Positions 1 to 7,626 of a stretch of DNA of 64,000 nucleotides are shown here, in pieces. The translations under genes and the position numbers were made by a program. The stretch's first letter is position 1. Every line of letters starts with the position of its first letter. Below the pieces are notes generated by a model. That model saw nothing but the letters and a program-made list of their open reading frames with translations. It made no database searches and was not told the DNA's origin. Source of the stretch: Methanomassiliicoccales archaeon UBA280 (lineage in GTDB: Archaea; Thermoplasmatota; Thermoplasmata; SG8-5); contig DAKD01000027.1 in NCBI GenBank assembly GCA_002499085.1, positions 15,770 to 79,769 on the forward strand, written 5' to 3'.

Positions 1-1
1 T

Positions 2-208
2 GCGGTTGATGCCGATGCCCTGGCCATGCAGGCCGGGTCTTATGTCACGGCGAACTCGGTCTTACTGGGCGCGCTGGCCGGAACGCCGGAGTGCCCGGTG
101 TCCAAGGAGAAGCTTGTGGAAGCGCTGAAGAACTCGGTGCCCCCCAAGACCATTGAAATGAACCTGAAAGCCTTCGAACTTGGGCTGGAGTTCGCGAAGC
201 ATCATTAG
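2..208 (+). CDS. iorB: Indolepyruvate:ferredoxin oxidoreductase beta subunit, C-terminal fragment
   Basis: Reading frame 2 is open from the window edge to a TAG at 206-208, giving about 68 C-terminal residues; the 5' part lies outside the window. The tail carries the pattern typical of 2-oxoacid:ferredoxin oxidoreductase gamma/IorB subunits: a 'N-x-V-x-LGAL' stretch followed by a helix ending in 'VPPKTIEMNLKAFELG'. IorB pairs with the TPP-binding IorA to oxidise aryl pyruvates from aromatic amino acids with ferredoxin as acceptor, in the cytoplasm. It converges on the next gene with a 9-base gap. The family call rests on the C-terminal signature alone, so a closely related 2-oxoacid oxidoreductase gamma subunit is the main alternative. 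Confidence 0.75.
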   Translation, partial: AVDADALAMQAGSYVTANSVLLGALAGTPECPVSKEKLVEALKNSVPPKTIEMNLKAFELGLEFAKHH

Positions 209-217
209 AATTCGTCT

Positions 218-1765
218 CTATCCTACGATGGTCCAGGCATTGAACTCCGGATATATCGAACCTGTGCCATAATCAACGAACCTGTTCTCGACGATTATGA
301 TATCGCCTTCCGAATATGTGCCAGTGACATTCCCAGACACAAATATATTGATGGGCATTTGGTCGCCATACATGCCAGAATAGGTCACGAGGTTTATCCA
401 TGTTTTGTTTTCATAGGAATCATACCATATGTATCCAATCCTGTCCCTTACCACAACCTTATCGCCAACGCCATATGAGTGCCAAGCTATGGGCACGTCT
501 GACCCATTGATTACACCGTCGTTGTTCCTGTCCAGCATGTCGTCCCAGAATTCGTTCACTGTCACTGCGGAGTAGATGTCGTTCTGGCCCCAGTAGTGTA
601 AAAATAGAGGTGTAAGGAGAACTGCGGCTATAACCGCAGCAGCCATGATTTTTTTATTGGCAAGCTCCCGCCCCCTGTCGTTCTTCCGCGCCCAAACCGC
701 AAATGCCATTACCAGGATGGCAGCAACGGATATTGCTGCCAGCATGTATATTGCCCGGTTGTCCTGGAGAGGTTCTACCGGCTCGGGCGGTACAACAGGC
801 AATGGCTCTATCATCACATCGCCCAGATCAATAACTCCCCTTTCTGTGACATTGACAAACACCGGCTGAGACAATCTGTACCCGTCGTCCACTTCCAAGG
901 TGTAGTTCCCGGGCCTGGGCTGGAAGGAGAAGGTTCCGTCAAAATGATGAATGTCTGCTGCATATCCGCCAGGTCCGTTGATTTCTCTGAGATAGATGTT
1001 TGACCAAGTATCGCCTGCTATTCTTCCCGTAACATCTGCTGTATCATCGTACAATTCACTGTAAACAGAGAACCTGTTCCATATCCTGGCAGTTTTCCAG
1101 GTCTGGTTGCCGAATGCGCCGTCCGGGGCGAACGCGCTCTCCCAATCCTCGGTACGGTATTCCTGAAGGGAGTTGGAGTAGACTGCCATAAATCCTGATG
1201 ATGCGTAGGTCTCATTGCAATCACTGTCATCTTGAAGGCCAATGCCGATACAGTGTCCGATTTCATGCATTATTACATGCCGGGTTTCATTATATAATCC
1301 GGTTATCTCTACGTTAATGATTGCGCCGTAAAGAGGACTTGCCTGCCCTGAATTACCGCCCGCTTGCTTTGCCACAATAAAATGAATATGGGTAGCTGGT
1401 CGGTCATGGTATTGGCGGTGTATGGCCCTCCATTCATAATCACTAATGTATGGACTCCCTGCTATGACATTGTTCGTGCTGTTGAAATCCACCGTGGCAG
1501 TGATGTTGCGGGCCTCGAAGTATGTTTCAAGGAAATCGAAGGCATCGATAACTTCGGGTGTCAGCAGCCCTTCGAAATAGTCGACCTCGACGTTCAGTTC
1601 ATAAGTGGCCCTGGTTCCGGAGATCGGGGTTGGGCAGGAAGGTGCAGCGGCTGCGGGCATGACGGCCCAGAACATACTTCCCAGAAGGAGGACCATAACC
1701 ATTAGTATTGAAATGAATAATCTGCCTCTCGGAGCGTTTTCGTCGCCGTCTTCCACCATAGTCAC
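218..1765 (-). CDS. Membrane-anchored metzincin-like zinc metalloprotease
   Basis: A 515-residue exported protein. A hydrophobic signal segment (about residues 16-41, ending AAAA) is followed by an extracellular region with the zinc-protease core HEIGHCIGIG and, about 20 residues on, a Met-turn-like SGFMAVYS. The usual metzincin motif HExxHxxGxxH lacks its third His here (Leu occupies that position; Asp residues follow), so the third ligand is unclear. A carboxypeptidase-regulatory-like or Ig-like segment follows, then two membrane spans (roughly residues 340-360 and 372-390). The last ~120 residues carry an EF-hand/dockerin-like DRNNDGVINGSD loop. Start could be residue 1 or Met3. A minus-strand TATA box lies at 1803-1814. 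Proteolytic function is inferred from the motif; the substrate is unknown. Confidence 0.6.
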   Translation of the reverse strand: MTMVEDGDENAPRGRLFISILMVMVLLLGSMFWAVMPAAAAPSCPTPISGTRATYELNVEVDYFEGLLTPEVIDAFDFLETYFEARNITATVDFNSTNNVIAGSPYISDYEWRAIHRQYHDRPATHIHFIVAKQAGGNSGQASPLYGAIINVEITGLYNETRHVIMHEIGHCIGIGLQDDSDCNETYASSGFMAVYSNSLQEYRTEDWESAFAPDGAFGNQTWKTARIWNRFSVYSELYDDTADVTGRIAGDTWSNIYLREINGPGGYAADIHHFDGTFSFQPRPGNYTLEVDDGYRLSQPVFVNVTERGVIDLGDVMIEPLPVVPPEPVEPLQDNRAIYMLAAISVAAILVMAFAVWARKNDRGRELANKKIMAAAVIAAVLLTPLFLHYWGQNDIYSAVTVNEFWDDMLDRNNDGVINGSDVPIAWHSYGVGDKVVVRDRIGYIWYDSYENKTWINLVTYSGMYGDQMPINIFVSGNVTGTYSEGDIIIVENRFVDYGTGSIYPEFNAWTIVG

Positions 1766-1802
1766 CGGGATTCATACCCCGATGTTGAAAGCGGGGTTTG
1801 GG

Positions 1803-1888
1803 CATTTATAACTTCCGTGGGATTGCCCATCGAATTGAGTGTCGGGAAATTTCACTTTCGCCCACCCCCTGACCGGATATTTATACTG
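1803..1888. promoter_or_regulatory. Divergent TATA boxes between the metalloprotease gene and the ORF6N gene
   Basis: On the minus strand the sequence at 1803-1814 reads AAGTTATAAATG, placing a start site near 1780, just before the protease ATG (1765). On the plus strand GATATTTATACT (1877-1888) would start a transcript near 1906-1912. That favours the downstream TTG at 1932 as the start of the ORF6N gene over the longer open frame from 1839. Confidence 0.5.
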
Positions 1889-1931
1889 CGAGAGAGTGTT
1901 GAATCATGAGGGCAACGAAGGGGAAGAAGGA

Positions 1932-2858
1932 TTGAGCGGGAACAAGACGGAATTCACGGATCTAGCATTGACAGAGGGGATACAGAGCAGGATATTCACA
2001 ATACGCGATGCCCATGTGATGCTTGATTCAGATTTGGCTGCCCTGTACCAGGTCGGAACGAAGGTTTTGAATCAGGCGGTGAAGAGAAACAAAGGAAGAT
2101 TTCCTGGTGAATTCTGCTTTCGGCTGACAGCGGCTGAATTCGGCACCTTGAAGTCACAGAATGTGACCGCAAGTTGGGGTGGGAGGCGGTCCAGACCGTA
2201 CGCATTCACCGAGCAGGGGGTGGCCATGCTGTCAGCGGTTCTGAGAAGCGACGCGGCTGTTGACATCAGCGTCAAGGTCATCAGGGCTTTCGTGGCGATG
2301 CGAAGGTTCATTCTCTCGAATGCCCAGATCTTCCAGAGACTGGATACATTGGAGCTCAGGCAGCTGGAAACCGACAGGAAGATGGATGGCGTGCTCAACG
2401 CTCTCGAGAGCGGAACTCTGAAGCAAAAGCAGGGCATATTCTTCGACGGCCAGGTGTTCGACGCCCACAAATTCATCTGAGATCTTTTCAGAACCGCGGA
2501 GAAATCGATAACCATAATAGACAATTATCTGGATGATTCAGTCCTAACCCATCTGACTAAGAGGAAGAAGAATGTCAGCGTTCTGCTTCTGACCAGACAC
2601 ATCAGTGAGGCACTGGCCCAGGATGTGGGAAAATTTTACCGCCAGTACCCGCCAATAGATCTCAGGGAATTCAATAACGCCCACGACAGGTTCATCATTA
2701 TCGATGATGCGGAAATCTACCATTTTGGAGCATCTTTGAAAGACCTGGGAAAGAGATGGTTCGCATTCTCCAAGATGGAAATAGGAGCTGCGGAGATGCT
2801 GGTAAGGCTCAAGTCCGGTACTAACCCAGAAGCGCCTTGTACTCTGTCGGCGAGATAA
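1932..2858 (+). pseudogene. ORF6N/KilA-N-type DNA-binding protein interrupted by an in-frame TGA
   Basis: The first part is a clear ORF6N domain: 'QSRIFTIRDAHVMLDSDLAALY', then 'TKVLNQAVKRN', then 'SWGGRRSRPYAFTEQGVAML', followed by a helical linker and 'QGIFFDGQVFDAHKFI'. A TGA follows at 2478-2480. The same frame continues unbroken through 'IIDNYLDDSV', 'NAHDRFIIIDDAEIYHFGASLKDLGKRW' segments to a stop at 2856-2858. As I remember it, full-length family members have both halves joined, so this is one gene of about 308 codons with one nonsense codon. TGA is one base from TCA (Ser), a residue I recall at this place in homologues. The downstream half is otherwise intact, suggesting a recent lesion. 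The likely start is TTG 1932. The 3' end overlaps gcvH tail-to-tail by 38 bases. The N-terminal half could still be made as a short DNA-binding protein. Confidence 0.8.
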
Positions 2859-3198
2859 GGTCGGGCGAGTCGGCCGACTTCACTTCTATTACAGCGAGCC
2901 AGCCCTTGCCGTACGGGTCGGCGTTGATGTCCCCGGGCGAGTTCTCCAGGTCAGAATTCACTTTCACGACCTTGCCCGAGACAGGCGAATAAACATCGCT
3001 CGTGCTCTTGACGGATTCCACAGTCGCGAGTTCCTGGCCTGCCTGCAATTCCTGGCCCACCTTGGGAAGCTCGATGTAGACTATGTCAGTGAGCTCGCCC
3101 TGTGCGTGGTCGGTTATGCCCACGGTGACATTGCTGCCCTCTATCCTAGCCCATTCATGCTTCTTCGTGTACTTCAGGTTCTCCGGAACATTGGACAT
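2821..3198 (-). CDS. gcvH: Glycine cleavage system H protein
   Basis: A 125-residue lipoyl carrier protein of full family length. It shows the hallmark 'HEWARIEG', 'GITDHAQGELTDIVYIELP' and the lipoylation site ESVKS with Lys64. The C-terminal 'NADPYGKGWL' matches the conserved end of the domain. In the cytoplasm the lipoyl arm carries the aminomethyl group between the P, T and L proteins of the glycine cleavage complex. The start at 3198 (MSNVPENL) is preferred over 3216 because a GGTG stretch sits about 7 bases before it. A minus-strand TATA-like AATATGG/TAAAATTAAT lies near 3228-3242. No P, T or L gene is nearby, but glyA, which shares the glycine/C1 pathway, is at 48.7 kb. Confidence 0.95.
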   Translation of the reverse strand: MSNVPENLKYTKKHEWARIEGSNVTVGITDHAQGELTDIVYIELPKVGQELQAGQELATVESVKSTSDVYSPVSGKVVKVNSDLENSPGDINADPYGKGWLAVIEVKSADSPDLISPTEYKALLG

Positions 3199-3271
3199 CG
3201 AATACACCTTTGGCACTGCAATGCATGAACCATATTAATTTTATTGGTGACCTGACAGGCGGGCCCGCCGC

Positions 3272-3293
3272 CCCAACGCCCGAAGGGCTTGGG
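3272..3293 (-). terminator. Hairpin after fen (bulged-C, GAA-loop type)
   Basis: Directly after the fen stop codon is a stem CCCAA/TTGGG, a single unpaired C, a second stem GCCC/GGGC and a three-base GAA loop (written on the plus strand). It is placed to act as a transcription or 3'-end signal for fen. The same architecture, with compensating base changes, occurs at 48314-48335 and 48348-48369. Confidence 0.5.
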
Positions 3294-3300
3294 ACGGATA

Positions 3301-4320
3301 TCAAAACCACGAATCCAGCGACTGCTGGGCCCTCGCCTTCTGGCCCTCCGATATCTTGTCCAGCGTGGACATCAGCCTCTGCTCCGAGAACTCGAACTCG
3401 CCGCAGAGCATTGCCAGTATTCTCTCCCTGTCCGCCTTCCCCCAGGACAGAGTGTAATCGTCAGTCGTCTTCGGGCTGAGGAATATCTCCCTGACATTCT
3501 CGAATCCCGGAACATCCAGCTTCTGCTCCCTGATGGCCGCCTCTCCGGAGCCGTGCTCCCTGATGAGCTTGAGGGCCTTCTTCGGGCCTATGCCCTTCAC
3601 ACCCTGGTTGAAGTCAGTGCCCATGAGCACGCCCATGTCAACCAGCTGTTCCCTGGTTATGCCGAGGGCGCCGAGCAACTCGCCCAGCTTCAGGACCTCC
3701 GGGACCACGTCCACATAGACGTTCTTGCGCGGCAGCTTTCTTCGGCCGGACAGCGTCATGTTCCTGACCAGCACTGGCGCTCCGAACAGCAACGAGTCAT
3801 AGTCCTGGGATGCTGCGGCATAGACCTCGCCTTTCGAGGCCATGTAGCTGGCCTGGGCCTCGCCGTCCTCCTCGGCCTGCACGCAGGGCACGCCCATGTA
3901 CCCGAGCAGTTGCTTTGCCTGGGCCGCCATCTCCTTTGTCAGCCGCGAGGTCTGCTGCGCCTTCATCCTCGCTGTCTCTGTGTCCCCTGCTTCCAGGGCC
4001 TCGTCCCACTCGGCCTGGGCCTTCTCCTTGCGCTGCCTGCGGTCCTGCAGCGTGCCGGCCTTGAGCGGGTTTGGCTTGCCGTCGAAAACGTAGACCGGTC
4101 TGATGCCGGCCTCCAGAAGGTTCGCTGTCCTGTGGAACGTGCCCGAGAGATGCGACGTGATTCTGCCTTTCGAGTCCATCAGGGGCGTGCCGTCAGCCTG
4201 GCGTATGCTGCTCAGGAACTGGTAGAGGGCATTGTACCCGTCGATTGCCACTGCCCGGCCCTTGAAATCCTTCAGGGCGCTCGGCCTGGGCTCGACCAGG
4301 TCGGAGAGATCTATTCCCAT
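3301..4320 (-). CDS. fen: Flap endonuclease 1
   Basis: A 339-residue structure-specific nuclease that trims 5' flaps during Okazaki-fragment maturation and base excision repair. N and I domains are present with metal-ligand acidic residues Asp27 (AIDGYN), Asp80 (YVFDGK), Asp152/Glu154 (EEDGEAQ), Asp173/Asp175 (SQDYDSLLF) and Asp236 (GTDFN). The helix-3-turn-helix is 'GVKGIGPKKAL' (about 240-250). The C-terminus is a PCNA-interacting peptide, QQSLDSWF. In most family members the first acidic residue of the E-x-E pair is Glu; here it is Asp152, a conservative change. The start at 4320 (MGIDLSDLV) matches the family N-terminus, which must be short because Gly2 contacts DNA. It lies 37 bases downstream of the surface-protein gene on the same strand. 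Confidence 0.96.
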   Translation of the reverse strand: MGIDLSDLVEPRPSALKDFKGRAVAIDGYNALYQFLSSIRQADGTPLMDSKGRITSHLSGTFHRTANLLEAGIRPVYVFDGKPNPLKAGTLQDRRQRKEKAQAEWDEALEAGDTETARMKAQQTSRLTKEMAAQAKQLLGYMGVPCVQAEEDGEAQASYMASKGEVYAAASQDYDSLLFGAPVLVRNMTLSGRRKLPRKNVYVDVVPEVLKLGELLGALGITREQLVDMGVLMGTDFNQGVKGIGPKKALKLIREHGSGEAAIREQKLDVPGFENVREIFLSPKTTDDYTLSWGKADRERILAMLCGEFEFSEQRLMSTLDKISEGQKARAQQSLDSWF

Positions 4321-4357
4321 TGCCCGGGGGAATGGAATGCGGGTTTATGGATTTTCC

Positions 4358-6199
4358 CTACATCCGCTCCTTCATGACGAATATCAGCACGATGACTGCG
4401 AGTACGATTATGACGGCCAGTATGACCCAGAACCATGGGAAGCCCCCGCCCGGGGATATTTTCTTGGCGTCGAAGTGGGGCGTGCCGTCGGCCGTGTCCA
4501 TGTAGCCGGCGATGATCGTGATGTCATGGCCCTCCAGGAACTCCGGGACCAGGAACGAGCCCTGGTACTTTCCCGATTCTGTCTGCTCCAGCCTGATCGC
4601 ATACCCGGCCGGGACCCAGTTCATCCATTCAGGGTCCATGGTTCCGATGGAGTCGAGGGACCATTCGCCGACTCCCCAGAGCACCGAGGTCGGGTCGCCC
4701 GCGTTTGCCGAGAGCTTTATGTTCGCGCTTCCCCATTCGCCCGGGTCGAAGCTGCCGCCTATGCTTACTTCGCCGTCGCCGTCCAGGTTGCCCCCGAAAG
4801 CATAGAACACGAAACCGTGGTCGTTCCACGGGTTTTCAGGGAACACCTCGTAGTACCAGTCATCGTCCAGGTCATAGCTCGGACCCGTGGAATTGTCGCG
4901 CTGCAGCGGAACTTCCAGGCGCAGCTCGATCGCGCACTGCTCGTCCGGGACCTCGAATGCGACGCTGAACTTGCCCAGGCTGTCCGTTGTGAGGGTCCCT
5001 GCGACCAGGACTTCCCTCGCTGTCTCAACGTGGCTGCCTTCGTCGAACAGCAGGGCGAAATCTGTGCCGCGCGCCGTGACATAGTAATGAATCGTCTTCA
5101 GTGCCGCGGGTATCTGGGAGTCATACGCACCGTAGGGAACCGTGACTGAATCCCCGGGCTCGAACAGTGTCTCTGTGCCCTCCCAGATTATGTCGAAGTC
5201 CGAGTGATGCGGCGTCTGGGCGGCAGGGTTGTACACCAACCCGTAAACTGTCTGGTTCAGCCCCGCGGCCAGAACATACCCGGAGAAGCCCTCCGAGCCT
5301 TCTATGTCTGGAACATGCAGGAGCGCCTTGCCGCTCGCATTGGTGACCCCCGAGAACGCATCGTAGGGCCAGCCTATTCTCTCTATGAAGTAGTTTGCGC
5401 CCTCCACTGCCGCGCCTGTCATGTCCGCGACGCAAATCTCGAATGAAACCGTGCTCCCGGACGCTGACAGCTTGTGGTACCACACATCGAGCACGTTGAC
5501 GTATATCTCGACCGAGTCCTCGTCCCACATGTCCATGGGCTGCGCCACTATCTCGTACATTCCGCTCACTGATGTCTGCGGGACAGTGAAGAATACATTG
5601 TAGACGCCTGTCTGGACCTCCGTGTAGTTCAGAGGATGGGTCTCGCCCGCGGGTGTCTCGACATAAAGCTCAGTGAACCCGGATATCGGTATCGGGGAGC
5701 TGCCCGTCCTGGTGAGAATGGTGGCTGTCAGAACGTCTCCGGATTTTGCGGGAACCATCTCCTGGCCGCATATGCTTATGTCGACGGTGTCCTGTATCGA
5801 GTAAACTGGGATGGCCAGGGCGTCGTTGTGGCTTGTCACGCCTTCATGGTCGTTTCCCAGCGTGACGTCGTGGAAGAAGTACAGGTTGCGGTTGCTGTCC
5901 GCCGCCTTGACCGTGTAAGTGCCCGAGTAAATTCCCGTGCCCGATTTGGACATGGTCAGGTTTGTCGGGTTGTTGAAATTGTGGTTCGTGCTTACGCCGG
6001 CATATATGCTTGTCGCATCGGCCAGCGTGCCCGAGTTGTAAATCCGCAACTGCAGGGTCACAGTATCACCCACACTGTAGTTCCTGTCCTCGACCGCCAT
6101 TATGACGTGAAGGGAATCGTTCTCGGCCGCGGCCGGGGATATCATCCCGGCTAGCAGCACGAAACCCAGCCCCAGAGCTATGACAACCTGTCTCTTCAT
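4358..6199 (-). CDS. Exported single-pass surface protein with Ig/macroglobulin-like repeats
   Basis: A 613-residue protein with an N-terminal signal peptide (residues 1-25, ending AAAEN) and one C-terminal membrane span (about 588-608, 'WVILAVIIVLAVIVLIFVM') followed by a short KERM tail. It would sit outside the cell, anchored at its C-terminus. The body is beta-rich. Its 'VGDTVTLQLRIYNSG', 'SGDVLTATILTR' and 'PGDSVTVPYG' phrases look like alpha-2-macroglobulin MG2 or Ig-like repeats, and a late 'NLDGDGEVSIGGSFDPGEWG' could bind calcium. No enzyme motif is visible and I do not recognise a named family. Its promoter lies in the divergent region at 6210-6240. Confidence 0.75.
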   Translation of the reverse strand: MKRQVVIALGLGFVLLAGMISPAAAENDSLHVIMAVEDRNYSVGDTVTLQLRIYNSGTLADATSIYAGVSTNHNFNNPTNLTMSKSGTGIYSGTYTVKAADSNRNLYFFHDVTLGNDHEGVTSHNDALAIPVYSIQDTVDISICGQEMVPAKSGDVLTATILTRTGSSPIPISGFTELYVETPAGETHPLNYTEVQTGVYNVFFTVPQTSVSGMYEIVAQPMDMWDEDSVEIYVNVLDVWYHKLSASGSTVSFEICVADMTGAAVEGANYFIERIGWPYDAFSGVTNASGKALLHVPDIEGSEGFSGYVLAAGLNQTVYGLVYNPAAQTPHHSDFDIIWEGTETLFEPGDSVTVPYGAYDSQIPAALKTIHYYVTARGTDFALLFDEGSHVETAREVLVAGTLTTDSLGKFSVAFEVPDEQCAIELRLEVPLQRDNSTGPSYDLDDDWYYEVFPENPWNDHGFVFYAFGGNLDGDGEVSIGGSFDPGEWGSANIKLSANAGDPTSVLWGVGEWSLDSIGTMDPEWMNWVPAGYAIRLEQTESGKYQGSFLVPEFLEGHDITIIAGYMDTADGTPHFDAKKISPGGGFPWFWVILAVIIVLAVIVLIFVMKERM

Positions 6200-6209
6200 G
6201 TTTATCGCG

Positions 6210-6271
6210 GATTATATATAGATGCGACTATAAAAACATATTGCAGAGAAACAATTTATATCACGGGGAGG
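6210..6271. promoter_or_regulatory. Divergent promoters for the surface protein and malic enzyme
   Basis: ATTATATATAG at about 6211-6221 fits a minus-strand TATA box for the gene starting at 6199. CTATAAAAACATA at about 6228-6240 fits a plus-strand TATA box with a start near 6255. GGGGAGG at 6265-6271 is a Shine-Dalgarno-like site 11 bases before the ATG at 6283 and decides that start over the longer open frame from 6241. Confidence 0.55.
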
Positions 6272-6282
6272 ATGCGGATGCG

Positions 6283-7626
6283 ATGGACGAGAAGGAGCTT
6301 TTGGAGAGGGCCAAGCGCCCCGGCAAGGCCGCAATGGCCTGGCACCCTTTCTACAGGGGCAAGATGGAAGTGATTCCCAAGTGCCGGGTTAGGGACTTCT
6401 CCGATTTCGGTGTCTGGTACACTCCGGGGGTCGCCGAGCCCTGCAACGACATTGCAGCGCATCCCGAGAGGGTTTTCGAGCACACCAACAGATGGAATTA
6501 CATCGCTGTGGCCAGCAACGGCACAAGGGTTCTGGGCCTCGGGGACATAGGCCCTCTGGCCGGCTATCCGGTGATGGAGGGCAAGGCCCTGCTGTTCAAG
6601 TATCTCGGCGGCGTTGATTCCACTGCCCTCATGATCGACGCCAAGGACCCGGAGAGGTTCATAGATACCGTGAAGGCAGTCGCGCCCACCTTCGGGGGAA
6701 TCAATCTCGAGGACATACGGACTCCGGATTGCTTTTACATCCTGGACAGGCTGAGGAAGGAGCTGGACATTCCAGTTTGGCATGACGACCAGCAGGGCAC
6801 GGCCGCGATAACTCTTGCCGGAATCATCAACGGCCTGAAGGTCGCCGGAAAGAGACTTCCCGAAGCGCGCATCACCCTGGTCGGGGCCGGGGCGGCCAAC
6901 ATATGCCTGGCATTGACGCTGATGAAGGCCGGCGCTTCGCCCGGAAAGATCGTAATCGCGGACAGCAAGGGCACGCTCCATTCCGGGAGAAAGGACCTTG
7001 AAACTGATAAAAAGAATCCGAAGAAATGGGAGCTGGCCCAAAAGACGAATTCCGAAGGAGTCGCGGGGGACATTGCAGCTGCCCTGAAAGGCGCGGACGT
7101 TCTTGTCTCGGCTTCCAAGCCCGGCCCGGGCACTATCAAGAAGGAATGGCTCGGGGGCATGGCCCACAACCCGGTTGTCTTCGCCGAGGCAAATCCCGTT
7201 CCCGAGACCTGGCCCTGGGAGGCCAAGGAAGTCGGGGTCAGGATATTCGGCACCGGCCGGTCGGATTTCCCGAACCAGGTCAACAATTCAATCGGATTCC
7301 CGGGCATCTTCAGGGGGACCCTGGATGTAAGAGCCAGCACAATCACGGATGAAATGCACATTGCAGCGGCCCATTCAATAGCAAAAACAGCCGAGGAAAA
7401 AGGCCTGCGCGAGGATTATCTTGTTCCCACGATGGATGAAATTTCGGTATTCATCAACACCGCGGTTGCAGTGGCCGAGAAGGCCATGGAGCAGGGCGTC
7501 GCCGGGTTGAAAAGGTCGCGCCAGGACCTGCGGGAGACGGCTGAGTTTCTCATCACCACGTCAAGGGAAAAGACCAATTTGATGATGGATAATGGCTTCA
7601 TCCTGGAGCCGCCTGAAACGGATTAG
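6283..7626 (+). CDS. Malic enzyme (oxaloacetate-decarboxylating malate dehydrogenase)
   Basis: A 447-residue cytoplasmic enzyme converting malate to pyruvate and CO2 with NAD or NADP. The N-terminal malic domain has 'WYTPGVAEPC' (Tyr46), 'LGDIGPLAGYPVMEGKA' and the Lys/Asp region 'WHDDQQGTAA'. The C-terminal Rossmann domain has the nucleotide loop 'LVGAGAAN' and an acidic end of beta-2 ('VIADSKG'), more compatible with NAD, though the cofactor cannot be settled by eye. Length matches the compact prokaryotic form without a phosphotransacetylase tail. The ATG at 6283 is preceded by GGGGAGG. Its stop overlaps the stop of the convergent binding-protein gene by four bases (TTAG). Confidence 0.93.
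   Translation: MDEKELLERAKRPGKAAMAWHPFYRGKMEVIPKCRVRDFSDFGVWYTPGVAEPCNDIAAHPERVFEHTNRWNYIAVASNGTRVLGLGDIGPLAGYPVMEGKALLFKYLGGVDSTALMIDAKDPERFIDTVKAVAPTFGGINLEDIRTPDCFYILDRLRKELDIPVWHDDQQGTAAITLAGIINGLKVAGKRLPEARITLVGAGAANICLALTLMKAGASPGKIVIADSKGTLHSGRKDLETDKKNPKKWELAQKTNSEGVAGDIAAALKGADVLVSASKPGPGTIKKEWLGGMAHNPVVFAEANPVPETWPWEAKEVGVRIFGTGRSDFPNQVNNSIGFPGIFRGTLDVRASTITDEMHIAAAHSIAKTAEEKGLREDYLVPTMDEISVFINTAVAVAEKAMEQGVAGLKRSRQDLRETAEFLITTSREKTNLMMDNGFILEPPETD

Noticed and set aside
2478..2480. Selenocysteine or reassigned TGA in the ORF6N gene
   Set aside because: TGA serves as the stop for many neighbouring genes, and no reason for selenocysteine exists in a DNA-binding protein; nonsense mutation is simpler.
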